Assembly (NCBI GenBank): GCA_014529385.2
Contig: CM043965.1
Location: 9,940,912 to 10,004,911, forward strand
DNA length: 64,000 nt
Source of the DNA: Adiantum capillus-veneris
Taxonomy: Eukaryota > Streptophyta > Polypodiopsida > Polypodiales > Pteridaceae
Direction of reading: 5' to 3'
Below the pieces are notes generated by a model. The model saw only the letters and a list, made by a program, of their open reading frames with translations. It did not search any database and was not told the origin of the DNA. Of this stretch, positions 40,875-52,008 are shown piece after piece. The translations under genes and the position numbers were made by a program. The stretch's first letter is position 1. Each line of letters opens with the position of its first letter.

Positions 40875-41184
40875 CTGTGCAAATTGTGGTAGCCCAAACT
40901 TCAGTTCTCCATTGAGGAAGGCTCGAAGAGCTGAGACTAGCTCAGGGTCTTATATAGTTTGGACATGATGGTGGTTCTAACTTCTGAAGACATGAAATCC
41001 ATCAATTTGACAATGTTTAACGACACCTTTTGGCCTTGAGTCCCTTGACGTGGGGAAGATGGGATCTCCATTTCTTCGATAGGATCAATTAGTCCCTCTA
41101 TAAACATTCTTTCCATCAAGAAGTGAGTACGCCCACTTTCCCATGACTTTAAGTCACTTTCTTCTTGGATGACACTAGGTATGG

Positions 41185-41745
41185 CTAAGGGACTTGGTGA
41201 GGTTGTTGTTGCGTAGGGAACACGGTGTCTGTAATCTGGATCTGCCTAGGTGTTGGTTCTAGATTCCGTTGGGTATCCTCTACGAAACTCCATAATTGCT
41301 TGACTCGCTCAATTTCCTCTGTAGGGTTTGGATAAGTTCCTATCTTCTTCTTGGATCCTGGCCATTGTGGCTCATGAAGATCTTCCTTGTTGGTTTCTAT
41401 CTTAGTGGTCGTTTTGGTCTCCATGGTTTTTCCTGAATCAGAATCCTCTTCAGCGTCATTCATATATACGGGGTCGTCACCAATCCCTATGTTGGTCTTT
41501 GAAGTGGGGTCTGACTTTGCTGCTTTTTGCGATCTCTTTCTTCGTGTTTTCTTTTTTTTTTGAGATTGGGCAATTGATCCCGTGTCTCTTTCCTCAAGAA
41601 TATAATTTTGTTTTTGGAGCATCGATCGTGTGAGTACGTTTATTGGTACCACAAGTGTACTTTGTGATGGCTCCTTGGTAACTTCAATCAAGTTTAATGG
41701 CATGATCTTCGGTGCATTTGGATTATTTGGACATTGGGCAATCAA
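41185..41745 (-). pseudogene. Nested element Gag-protease linker
   Basis: A 186-codon frame, highly charged (Lys/Arg/Glu/Thr-rich, with KKKKTRRKRSQKAAK), between the zinc knuckles and the protease. No enzyme motif. It is in a different frame from the neighbouring pieces. Confidence 0.6.
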
Positions 41746-41750
41746 ATGAT

Positions 41751-42746
41751 CTATGCCACATCGTTACACATGAGTATCGGCATTGTAGACGTGCTTGCTT
41801 GATTGGTTTGCATTAGTGTGGCGTTATTTTGTAGCCTAATAGGACACTCGGCTACACGATGTGGACCTCCACACTCATAGCATTGAAGAGGTGGTCTCTT
41901 AGCAGTGTAATTTATATCTTGGCCTCTTGCCACAAGAGCAGCTACTTGATATACAGGTTTGACTTGTCCCCAATAGTCCTCCATGTAGTATTGTGGACTT
42001 TCTCCAAGCACATCCATCCCATAGGCGATATTAGGATCTATATCTTCCTCACAGCCTTCCAAACAAGAAATAGATGACTCACAATCCACTTGATTCACAA
42101 AAGTGATTCTCAGATGTGGTGGTTGCGGTCCTAGCACTGGAGGTGGTAAAGGTGTTGTTTGAACAACATTTTGGGCCCTAGGGACCATGTGTTGTGATGT
42201 TTGTTCAAGAGGTGGGGCCGGCATCAATGCACGCACTCGAGGTGTGTCTGTCCATGCTAAGGTTGCTAAGGTTTGTCTATTGGCCATCGTGTGCTTAAAT
42301 ACTATGCAATCCTTAGCTTGATGACCATACCTCCCATAGGCATTTCAATTCCCATTGAAGTTTACTCTAAAAGTAGAGCATTCAGTGGTACTATGCGGTC
42401 CATAGCATACTGAGCACCATTGTTGCTCCCTTCTTGGATACATATGATTGTTTTGCGGAGCACGATTGTCTCTAAGACTCTCTTGAATAGCCTTGGTGAG
42501 ATTTTCTAAAGTCATCTCAAATATCTTTGGCTCCTTAGCAATAGGCTTTAGGGTCATTGGCTGATGCCCCGATGGTTGTGAGCTAATAGATTTAGACTCA
42601 ACAGACACTCTTTCTCCTTGAATCATTATATTATCCTCTAATTGGATCGCATTGGTGGTGACTGCTTCCCAAGTGGTGATACCTCTAATAACTAAGCCAT
42701 TGTAGATATCCTCACGTCGTAATCCCCTAATGAATCTATCAAGCAA
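41751..42746 (-). pseudogene. Nested element Gag C-terminus with two zinc knuckles
   Basis: Two pieces in the same frame are separated by a stop at about 42345. The first (42746-42345) ends with CSVCYGPHSTTEC. The second (42287-41751) holds CYECGGPHRVAEC. Both are CX2CX3HX4C, one residue shorter than the usual CX2CX4HX4C spacing between the second Cys and His. Two such knuckles would bind genomic RNA. The spacing is the same in both, so it is likely ancestral to the family. Confidence 0.75.
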
Positions 42747-42765
42747 TTTGTTATTGTTGAAGCGC

Positions 42766-43344
42766 TCATTTGGATGTCACCGACTCTCCTTCCTCTCGTG
42801 GGGCTTTTTGGAGTTGAGAGGCTACACCCCAAAGTACTCCCTCTCGTATGTATTCTTTTAAGAACAGTCTCCTAAGAGTAGGGTAAATCGTTTTTTCTTC
42901 CACCCTTAGGGTTCTATACCAATCCCCTGCCTTTCCACTTAATGTTAGGCTTAAAGCATTACTCTTATGCAGGTCATTGTGTTCTCCTAGAGAATCGCAT
43001 ATTTGTTCAAACACTTCGATATGGTTTCTCACATCCCCATCTCCACTAAATTTTTGTGTGAGCTTGGCTATTTGTACTGCCTTACTTCTACGCTCTCTAT
43101 CAGGCGTGTTACACATATTCTCAGCAATAGATCGACCTATAGCTTGAGCAAATGTTGCCAAGTCACCTAAGTGAGCAGGTACCGTGGGTGGAGGTGCTCC
43201 AGAGACTACATGTGGAGTAGGTATTGGCATTGCTCTTGGCGCATAGGAAGCCCTTGGGTTCCACGTTGGGTATGATGTTGTGCCATGTGGTGGCCCAAAG
43301 TTCATATGTGTGGCCCTAGGCATAGCAGACATCGGATGTGACAT
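42766..43344 (-). pseudogene. Nested element Gag core domain
   Basis: A 192-codon frame. A Pro/Ala/Met-rich part is followed at about residues 85-190 by the retrotransposon Gag domain: QKFSGDGDVRNHIEVFEQIC, NALSLTLSGKAGDWYRTL (the A..WY motif) and YPTLRRLFLKEY. It continues in another frame as LDRFIRGLRREDIYNGL upstream of the zinc knuckles. Confidence 0.85.
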
Positions 43345-44692
43345 GCTAATGCTAGCCGGTATAGTCCCATGGAAATAAGAGCTTGGTGTTGTGGTTGTGG
43401 AGCATAGATAGTTGAAACAATGGGAGGGGTAGGGACTACATGAGTGCGATGACCCATAGGTGCATACGATTGGTACACACTTGTAGGTACTATTGCAGGC
43501 GTTGAGCTACCATGTAGCAGTGCTTTACTAACAAATGAGGTCCATGGTGTGTTTCTCGACATGCCCATCATTGGGGTAGGCATGGTAGCCGTGGTGTCAT
43601 CAAGGGAAAGATGAGCTAGACTTGGAAAGGTGAAGCTATCAATTGTGGGCTCAGATTGCACTGAGACCCCTGGCGAAACAACATATGGAGGATCCATCGG
43701 ACTTACTGAGGGAGTCTCCATTTGTGATAAGGTCGGTTGTTTAGCCTTTCCTGTATCTAAGAATCTCATGAGACCCGTTGAAGGTATGTTGCTCCCCTTG
43801 TTCTGTCTCTCTAACTCAATGACCCTATCGATGACCTCACAAACTCTTTGTTGTTGATCCTCCACACTAGTAGCACCCATTGTGGATTGTAGGACATCTA
43901 ACCAACCCATGTGATAGGTGTGACCTGTGTATAGGTCGGTCAAATTCTTTGTTTGTAGTTCGTACTCCTTGTTCTCATTTAAGAACACTCCATCTAGGAT
44001 TGAGGTGCTAGGGGTGTCCTTTGAGCTAGATGCAATGTTGCTTTCTAGGGGTTGGCCCTTAGCGGCGGTTGCTAAGTCAGGAGCACTAGATTGCTCTCTT
44101 AGCAAGGATATTGACATAGGGGCTTTCGCTTGTAACTCTCTTCGTTGCTCCGCCTTGCGTAAGCTCTCGACTTCCTTTTCCCTCGCTACAAGGATATATC
44201 GCTCAACCTCTTGCACTTTGGCAAGGCTTCTACCATCGGGTAATATGACCTCAAAGGGAAATAACTCTGAAGAGTCAGGAGGTGCAGTGAATGAAGTATT
44301 CACGTGCACATTCTCTAACGGTATAGGGTCTACGTTGGTCACGAATGGAGAATTTACTTCCCCACCCCCCTCATTTACATCATTAGCTCCATGTTCGGAG
44401 CGAGTGGCTCTACTAAAGGTTTCCTTCAAGTGGCTAAGCACGCTCGGCCTGGACCGCGGGCCCATGGCATGCATGTCTTGGCTTGAGCTTTGGGATTAGT
44501 CATTGGAAAACCCTCCATGACGTCGTAGTCAAAGGAAGAGTCACTAGCCGCTATGTTCGGATCTTGGTTTGTGCTACCTTGGGTCCCCTCCGAGGGCCCG
44601 AAACCTAAAGTAGGTGGATATTGAGAACTCGCGTAAGTCAAAATTCTCTCTAGTTGCTCCGTCTCTAGCACACGACCAGAGCGTAGATGCAT
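43302..44692 (-). pseudogene. Nested element Gag N-terminal region
   Basis: Begins MHLRSGRVLETEQLERIL at 44692, similar to the MxLRSGRxL start of Tat-like Gag proteins. After a frameshift a 390-codon frame (44474-43302) continues: polar, Ser/Pro/Thr-rich, with a heptad-like charged stretch near residues 75-110. It joins the Gag core after another frameshift. The long N-terminal extension makes this Gag unusually large. Confidence 0.7.
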
Positions 44693-45446
44693 GTGCCTTT
44701 GGCACCCTACAAGCGTCGGCGAATAACCTCGAAGGTTAACTGCTTACTTTTTTAAGCGTCCGTTTTTACTTGTTTTTTTTTATTAAAATGTTTTTGATGT
44801 TTTTTAATGGTCGGTTTTTTTTAAATTAAAGTGTGTGATAGTTTGAAACGAGCGTATCACTTAGAGGGTCGATGTGTGCTTTACAACACAATTTTCGGGC
44901 ATCTAAAGTTCCGTTGGTCCTCAAAAAATCAATTTTTAGCTACGTGTGAAGCTAAAATTTGTAATTTTAAAAGGCAACTGAGGCCTAGGCTTGAGCGTGA
45001 GCTTGGGCTTGGGTCTGGGAGATATTCCCGATCCCGGTTCTACCTTTAGTTTTTTTATTTTTATTTTTAAAGGATAAGGTCGTCGCAGCCTGTGCGAGAG
45101 CACACACACACACACACACACACTCTATTTACCTACTTCTAACTAATACACCTACTGTTACACACTAACACACTCTATTAGCTCTCACACATCTACTTCC
45201 TACTTACTGTACACTACATTACATAGAAAACTAACAACCTTAATACACAGAGAATAAACACAGTACCTTTGAAAACTCCATTAACAAAGAAAACTAACAA
45301 CCTTAATACACAGAGTATAACACAAAATACATAGTATAAAACAAAATCCTTCTTCTCAACACACACACCCTCCTTCCTTACCTTTCCTACAATTGAAATT
45401 GCACCACAAAAGAAGCACAGAGTGCCATTCAAGCTTAGTGTATGGC
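44693..45446 (-). other. Leader of the nested element
   Basis: Untranslated leader between PBS and gag. It contains an (AC)n run at 45102-45122 and a locally repeated segment ACTAACAACCTTAATACACA at 45228-45250 and 45291-45313. No coding frame recognised. Confidence 0.6.
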
Positions 45447-45466
45447 ATTCCCTGGCAACGGCACCA
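45447..45466 (-). other. Primer binding site of the nested element (tRNA-Asp type)
   Basis: On minus, TGGTGCCGTTGCCAGGGAAT follows the LTR end and a short T run. It differs by about two bases from TGGCGCCGTTGCCGGGGAT, which is complementary to the 3' end of plant tRNA-Asp and common among Tat-type elements. Confidence 0.8.
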
Positions 45467-45470
45467 AAAA

Positions 45471-45705
45471 TGTGCGCATATGTCGAACGTGTCAATGCAA
45501 GGAACTTGCCGATACACTGCGTGCAAGCCACAAATGGCTCCAAGACACAACAAGCCTAAACTAGTAAGCTCAAAGATGACGATGGTGTGTCACTTACCGC
45601 TCTATGCTTGCTTCGTGGAGGATTCCTTGCCGCGAAGAAGAGGGAGATGCCGCTACGCTGCGCTCAATCACCTCGCCACTGTCGTGCCGCCGCAATGCTC
45701 GATCG

Positions 45706-45760
<55 letters not shown>

Positions 45761-46073
45761 GCATACAAACACACACAAGGAGATGAAGAAGAAGAAGATG
45801 GAGATGGAGCAAGAGCACTCTTCAATTGCACAAATGAGGGAATGAGTGAATTTTAAGTTTAGTTGACTTTTATATGAGCTCACCCCATTCACACTTCGGC
45901 GCCCATGCTTAGCCAACTAATCCCTTGAATGTTCCAGTTAGAGTGCGCCTCTCATCAGCGATCACTCTTACCCTTTTCCTATTGGACCGACAAGCCCGGT
46001 ACCTGACTCTACAAGTTAATAATACAACCTCCATCGTAGGTGATAGGGTGTCCGTGAGCCGTGAGGGTTAACA
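45471..46073 (-). repeat. 5' LTR of the nested element
   Basis: 603 bp, matching 37217-37795. The main length difference is the CT run at 45711-45759. Outside it on the right is AGCAA (46074-46078), the target duplication. Confidence 0.92.
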
Positions 46074-46078
46074 AGCAA

Positions 46079-47708
46079 CCATATCAGATTTCTGCAAACG
46101 TAGCAAACTGGCAAAATTCAGATGACCAAAACGTGCATGCCAAAGTTTTGCATCTGAAATAGCCCTTGAATCTGCAACTGCATTTGCAAATTTTTTTCCA
46201 CACTTGTCATACAAAGTGAGCTTATACAGTCCACGGTACAAAAGCCGAGATGCAACAATTTCATCACCAAAACTGAGATCATGAACTGTACATCTGTCAT
46301 TCACAAATTTGACTACAAGTCCAAGTCTAGCAAGTGCAGATACAGACAAAAAATTCTTCTTGATCCCAGGTACATAAAGTGCATCAACAAGTGTGAAAGA
46401 ACTGCCATTAGCAGCGGTAAACACAATCTTTCCAACTCCATGAACCAGATAAGAGGCATTGTTGGCACAAGTGACTGAATTCCCAAGAGGGACAGACTCG
46501 AGAGAGGTGAATAATTCACAATGTGAGGTAATGTGCTTTGTAGCACCACTATCGAAATACCACACATGTGAATTTGCAGCAACTGACAAGCATGCATCAT
46601 GGACAATAGGATTGTAAGCGCACTCTGCGCTAAAAGCCCATTCTGCATCAACGTCAACATTATAGTCTCCTTTTACAGAAGACTCAACAATGGCTGCATT
46701 TGTAGTGGAACCAACATTTGCAGTGGAACCACCCTCTTTCCTCTTAGCCTCTTTGGCCTTTAACTTAGGACACTGCTTGATCAAGTGATCATTAGCTTTA
46801 CAATAATGGCGATGCATCTTCTTTTTGCCCTTATCACCAGAATTGCCAGACGATGTGCTGCCAGTAGAAGCATTGGGAACAAAAGTTTTGCCACTCGCAG
46901 CAGAACCATAAGAAGTGGCTGCGTTGCTGTTATCACTCTTTATTTGTGAAGCAATAAAAGCCTGTTCAACTGCACGCTGTCTAGTCCTATTTTTTCTAGA
47001 AAGTGACTCTTGCAACAACAATGTGCATAATACATCAAACTTGACAACTTCTAGATTTCCTTGGGTCATAAGTCTCCAAATACTAGCAAAAGTCTGGTAA
47101 GAATCTGGTAAGGCATCAAGAACAGTCTGCACAAGGGAACTGTCTAAAATGACTTCACCTGCAGAAATAAGTTGCTTATTGATATCCTTGACACCAGCAA
47201 GAAAAGCGTCCATATCATCTTCCTCATGCATAATCTTCGACTCTAGCTCTTGACGCAGTAAAGCAATTTTAGCCTCATTGCGGCTTGCATAAAGACCTGC
47301 TAGAATATCCCAAGCCTGTTTTGCAGATTTTGTTGAACACATGTGAGGAGAAATGGTGCGCTTCACAGACAACACAATCAATGCATGAGCCTGTGCATCC
47401 TTTACATCCCAACGATCTTGTTCTACGGTAGGCAAAACAACTCTAATAGCAGCAAGACCTGCAACATCCTCAACATCGCCTACATCCTTAGAACCGGGAC
47501 ATACATCAATGCCCTTCACAATATTCTAGATGCCCTTTGACACAAGAACGTGTTGCATCATATAAGCCCACATAGGGTAATTGTCCCCATCCAACCTGTC
47601 CTCAGCAGCAAACATCTTGAAGACATCTGTGTTGTTGTCAGCCATGGTAAATGCTGCACCTGATGTGAAAACTATCCAAAAATAGGAGAAACGAAGCGGG
47701 AACAACAC
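46079..47708 (-). pseudogene. Copia Gag, protease and integrase N-terminus
   Basis: Starts ATG at 47708 with MADNNTDVFKMFAAEDRLDG then NYPMWAYMM, the copia Gag N-terminus. An in-frame TAG at 47526-47528 interrupts after 60 codons, and the same frame then stays open for 483 codons. It contains UBN2-type Gag (QAWDILAGLYASRNEAKI), a zinc knuckle lacking its first Cys (RHYCKANDHLIKQC), the protease site WYFDSGATKHITSHCELF and the pre-integrase finger LWHARFGHLNFASLLRLQKS. It is cut at MVA by the nested element. Apart from one stop and the insertion, this half is well preserved. Confidence 0.92.
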
Positions 47709-47992
47709 GTGCTATATAGCACAAATCGTAGAAGACTGTAAGGCACCTGTTATGTAGAAAACAACACTGATAAAAATTCTACACAAAATGACGAAATTGC
47801 CTGTGCAGACCTCCTGCCTGTAGTGGAAACGGAGGCCAAAATGAGCCCGAATTAGAAATTTGAGTAGACTGAGCTCTACAAGCTCACCCGAAATATTTTT
47901 CAACCTGCAAACGCTCGCCTAACCTCACTATAACCGGAGAAAGTGAGAAGGCGTGTGCTGGAGCAGCTGGCGACTAAGGCTGGAGGACATAA

Positions 47993-48007
47993 CCTGCTCT
48001 GATACCA
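47993..48007 (-). other. Primer binding site of the copia element (tRNA-iMet)
   Basis: On minus, TGGTATCAGAGCAGG follows the LTR end CCAACA and two bases. The first 12 bases match the usual plant initiator-tRNA primer site exactly. Confidence 0.92.
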
Positions 48008-48009
48008 AT

Positions 48010-48236
48010 TGTTGGAATTAGGGTTGCAGAGAAACGCACACAACTTGGAGGAGACTAAGGAAGCTCAAGGCACACAATAGAGACTGTGTTACTTAGTGTG
48101 CAATGGAAAGATAGATAGCCCTAGAGTGATGGACGTATATACAATGCACGGGGGGAAAAACCTCCTAAAGAGAGAAAAAATGCCCCGGCGGTCCTAGTGT
48201 GTTCACACACATCACTACCACATGTATATGGTAACA
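48010..48236 (-). repeat. 5' LTR of the copia element
   Basis: 227 bp, TGTTACC...CCAACA on minus, paired with 34244-34470. GATTT follows at 48237-48241. Confidence 0.93.
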
Positions 48237-48241
48237 GATTT

Positions 48242-49083
48242 GCATCCCATAGCCAAGAGTGTTGGTGTAGGCTCTCCCCTTCTCAACAATCTTGGAGAAG
48301 GAGATGGAGCTCTTGCATTTTGCACTCCACACAATGAGAAAATGTGTGTGTATGTGTGGGAGAGTATGCCCCCCCTCTCATGCTTGGTCCACACCTCTCT
48401 CTCTCTCTCGCGTATTATTCTTTTATTTCATTTGGACATGTGTCCTCTTTTCCTCTTTGAGAGAAATAACTTAATTATTTATTTTATGTATCTAAATTCT
48501 CATTGGACCCCTTTAAAACCTATCCAATAGCATTCAAACATATCATGAGAGCCACATGTAGCGGATCATTTGAACGTGTGTCTTTTATGCTTATTAAGTC
48601 ATTTGGTTAAATTGAATACTTCAAGGACTTGATAAATCAAGCATGGAAACGTTGATGCCTCTTGAGATTATCTTTGAATTGAATACTTCAAAAACTTTAG
48701 TCATTTAAGCATGTGAGAAACACCTCAAGCTTTTAAGCAAGGTTCCCACTAACACTTAGCAAGCCAACAAGCACCTCATGCTTGGGTAGGATTCCCACCT
48801 CAAGGTCAGCCCTTGCTTGCCTAAGGTCAAAGGACTTTTGAACACTAACTTTTGGAGGTCTTTAATGAAGCTAACCCTACGGTCTTTAAGCTCCATTAGA
48901 TAACATTTCTCTTTAACATACCATCTCTCATTTGGACCCCTTTTAACCTTGGCCCCGTGTTGAGACAGATCCATAAGCACATGTCTATATTCTAACTCTT
49001 GTTCCCGTTTATTCTCCCACAGTAAATGATCAGTTTAATATGAGAAAATCATTTGGATTGGTTAGATCTTAGATTTTATGACA
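48242..49083 (-). repeat. 3' LTR region of A2, left end not determined
   Basis: On minus it starts TGTCATAAAATC directly after the PPT at 49084-49103. The copia element is inserted at its low-coordinate side, so the LTR may continue to the left of 34239. No partner LTR is in the window. Contains a short CT run at 48400-48411. Confidence 0.5.
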
Positions 49084-49435
49084 TTACCTCTCTCTTGAAA
49101 TCATAGTCGTCCTCGACTATAAGGTAGAAGAGATAAAGTCTTAGTCATTAATCTACGTTTCTTAGCGGGTAGAGGATCCCTTTTCACCCTGTGACATCAT
49201 TCCAGAATGGATGACTAGTCCATTTGGTGCTTGGGAGACGTAGATGCCGCAAGCATGTCTTCTCTTTAGTCCATATCATACTCCCGAAGTAGAGTAACAA
49301 ATTCTACTTGGTGTTTGAGTGACGTCGTCATCATAAACATGATTGTAAGCATGCATACTATTTAAATTTGTGCACAAAAGACGACTCGTCTTATAAGACA
49401 AAAACATTGTTCATTAAGAAAGCATTTACATTTGC

Positions 49436-50044
49436 TTACTCTAGTGCAGCATTGTAAGCATTGACAAGGTTCATACTATCCTTAAGCTGTATTCCTTGCA
49501 TCCATCTAGCATCTTCAAATGGATAATTTTTTAACTTAATAAGATACCGTCGGATAATCTTACCATGCCGTAGTACCTCGTCTTCATGCCGAAGGATAGC
49601 TTTGGGTTGTAACACCTCTTCTTGGTCTTTGATTTCTGGAGGGTCTTCAATAATTGGTTCTATTAGTGGCTCTCCTTTGTAGGCCTTAAGTAGACTCACA
49701 TGAAGATCATTGTGTATGAGTCAATGGTTGGGAAACTTGAGTTGTTAAGCCATGTCATTGATTGGCTTCAAGATTTGAAAAGGACCATAGTATCTTTTTG
49801 CTAATTTAGCATAATACTTTTGATAGCCCATAGGATTTTTTCCCGTTGTTTGCCTCAATCGAGCCTTGAGAAACTTAAGTAGGACCCAATCATTTTCTAT
49901 AAATGTTAAGGCCCTTCTGTGCTTGTCATCTTTTTTCCTTTGTTGAGAGATGGATATAGCCTCCTTAACCCTTTGAAAAGATTCTTGTATGTCACGGCTA
50001 TACTCATCAATAGAAAAGATCTTCCCATGTACTTTAAGTAGCAA
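49436..50044 (-). pseudogene. A2 integrase C-terminus and chromodomain-like tail
   Basis: Piece 50044-49745 reads AKLAKRYYGPFQILKPIN (the GPF/Y module), after a basic stretch. Piece 49699-49436 reads ILRHEDEVLRHGKIIRRYLI and NYPFEDARWMQGIQL, chromodomain-like. Stops at 49745 and 49740-49700 separate them. A1 shares this layout. Confidence 0.8.
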
Positions 50045-50299
50045 GAGACTTTTAGGTCTTCCCTCTATGATCTCAAGAGGTGCTTTTCTTGTAGTAGTAT
50101 GGACAGTATTATTGTACGCATACTCTACAAGGGGTAAGTACTTCTTCCATTGTGATCGTTAATCTACTTCTGTAACATAAGTCTTTAGTAACTCGGGTAT
50201 TTTAAGATTGGCTATCTCACTTTGGCCATCCATTTGTGGGTGGTAGGCCGAAGAGAAATTCAATCTTGAGCCTAGATTTTCAAAGAGACCTTTCCAAAA

Positions 50300-50732
50300 C
50301 TAATTGGTCATTCTAGGATCTCTATCTGACACGATGGATGTTGGTAATCTATGGTGTTTGAAAATCTGAGATATGAAGATGATTTCCATTTGGTGTGCCT
50401 TAATAGTCTCTTTGATAGGAATAAAGTGTGCTTGCTTGCTAAACTTGTCGACTATTGTCCATATTCCCGTATTCCCATGGATAGGCTTGGGTAATCCAAA
50501 GATAAAATCCATGGATATACTCTCCCCATGGTGAATTAGGGATGTGAAATGGCTGGAGTAATCCATATTTCTTCCCTCTAGCATACTTAGTCTTTTGGCA
50601 TACCACACATTTTGAAACATACTCTTGTATTTCCACTTTCATGGTAGGCCAATATAAACATGTCTCTACTCTTCTAAGATTAGGTTGAATGCCTCTATAC
50701 CCCGCATAGGGAGGAGCATGGGATTCATACAT
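50300..50732 (-). pseudogene. A2 integrase zinc finger and core
   Basis: The frame 50732-50439 has HAPPYAGYRG (second His of the HHCC finger changed to Tyr) and CVVCQKTKYARG. The overlapping frame 50620-50300 has SISMDFIFGLPKPIHGN (first Asp), VDKFSKQAHFIPIKETIKAH and LPTSIVSDRDPRMTN (second Asp). The catalytic Glu segment lies downstream in broken sequence near 50220-50250. Inactive. Confidence 0.85.
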
Positions 50733-50792
50733 GACTTTTTCATGAAAGGAGTGGGTAACATATAGACTATTGCCATGAATAAGATAACCATC

Positions 50793-52008
50793 CTACAAGG
50801 TGAATGGTTCCTCTTTCTTCCCCAAAGCAAGGGCTGACATTATGTCTTTAAAGCCAAGGTCAATAGCATACTCATCTATCATAGAAGATAGATCATTGTG
50901 AGTTGCTACTATAGACACAACATTAACTTTTGGTTGTCGTGATAGTGCATCAACCACTTGATTGTGCTTACCAACAATGTGAGAAATATGAAAATTAAAT
51001 CGCAAAAGAAAAATTTTCCACCTCATTTGTTTGTTGAAAAGCTTTGTCTGCGTCATGAAGTACTTGAGACTTTGGTGGTCTGTTCGTCAAATGAATGGAG
51101 TACCCAATAAATAGTGCTTCCATGAGTCTAGGGCATGTAGAACATTTAATAGCTCTTTCTCATAAATGTCCAAGACCTGTTCATCCGTATTGAGACTTCG
51201 GCTCTCATATGCTATGGCATGCCCTTCTTGAAGCAAGACTGCTCCAAGGAAATCACCACAAGCATCACATTGGACCTCAAATGGAGACAAGAGATTCGAA
51301 AGCATGAGGAATGGTTGAGGGGTAAGATTCTCTTTAAGCTTGTCAAAAGCTTTTTGCTTCTTAGCAGTCCATGAACACTTAACGTTCTTCTTTGTTAAGT
51401 CATGTAATGGTCCTGCTATTTGAGAAAATTTTGCTATGAAGCGTCTATAGTATACACACATACCAATATATCTTCTTAGCTCATGTAGATTCCTTGGATT
51501 AGGCCATGCTTTTATTACCTTAACTTTGATGGATCCATACAGATACCATCTTGAGAGATAATATGACCTAAATATTGAATCTTGAAGGAAAAAATCTATT
51601 TTCTTTTGGTTGAGAAAAAGCTTGTTGTCCTTCAATGCTTGAAAATTCACTTGGAGATGTTGCTTGTGAGTCCTCCAAGGACTTGGAGTAGATGATGATA
51701 TCATCAAAGAACACTCCAGTAAACTTGTGGTAGGGTTTAAATATTTTCTCCATCAAACGATTGAATGTGGCAGGTGCATTGGTCAAGCCAAAAGGCATGA
51801 CTAGATATTCATAAAGACCAAATGTTGTACGAAACGCGGTTTTTAGGATATCTTCCTTCACTATCCTTATTTGATGATAGCCACTTTTAAGGTCAATCCT
51901 ATTGAAGTAGGTAGAGCATTGTAGCTTATCAAACTGATCTTCTACCCGAGGTACAAGAAATCTGTTTTTGATAGTGATATGGTTTAGTGCGCGCGATAGT
52001 CCACACAC
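50793..52008 (-). pseudogene. A2 reverse transcriptase (C-terminal two thirds) and RNase H
   Basis: The frame from 52008 reads FNRIDLKSGYHQIRIVKED (first Asp), VMPFGLTNAPATFNRLM and GVFFDDIIIYSKSLED (FxDD box intact). Frame 51707-51087 continues with ELRRYIGMCVYYRRFIAKFS and RNase H: VQCDACGDFLGAVLLQEGHA and DIYEKELLNVLHALDSWKHY. Frame 51056-50793 has HIVGKHNQVVDALSRQPK (last Asp). The middle TDH acid falls in a stop-interrupted gap at 51060-51086. RT begins abruptly, without its first conserved blocks. Confidence 0.9.

Larger units (their letters stand above)
37217..46073 (-). mobile_element. Nested Tat-like LTR retrotransposon with gag and protease only
   Basis: LTRs at 37217-37795 and 45471-46073 enclose 7.7 kb. 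On minus the PBS follows the right LTR and a PPT precedes the left one. Flanks AGAAA (37212-37216) and AGCAA (46074-46078) are a 5-bp target duplication with one mismatch, inside the copia integrase. Gag (two zinc knuckles) and a DGGA protease are present, but no RT, RNase H or integrase could be read between 39500 and 37800 or elsewhere. The tRNA-Asp-like PBS, the gag start MHLRSGRVL and the protease similarity to the complete Tat-like element at 55141 place it near that lineage. It must have moved with enzymes supplied by another element. Confidence 0.87.
34244..48236 (-). mobile_element. Ty1/copia LTR retrotransposon, complete ends, interrupted by a nested element
   Basis: 227-bp LTRs at 34244-34470 and 48010-48236 are flanked by perfect GATTT target duplications (34239-34243 and 48237-48241). 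Read on minus, the order is LTR, PBS, gag, protease and the start of integrase (47708 to 46079), then a foreign 8.9-kb element, then the rest of integrase, RT, RNase H, PPT and LTR. Integrase before RT defines Ty1/copia. Removing the insertion leaves about 5.1 kb, normal for the superfamily. The LTRs differ at roughly 13 of 227 positions by eye, so the insertion is old. Stops, frameshifts and a lost RT aspartate make it inactive. Confidence 0.93.

Noticed and set aside
43927-44499. 190-codon plus-strand frame within the nested element
   Set aside because: Antisense shadow of the large Gag N-terminal region.
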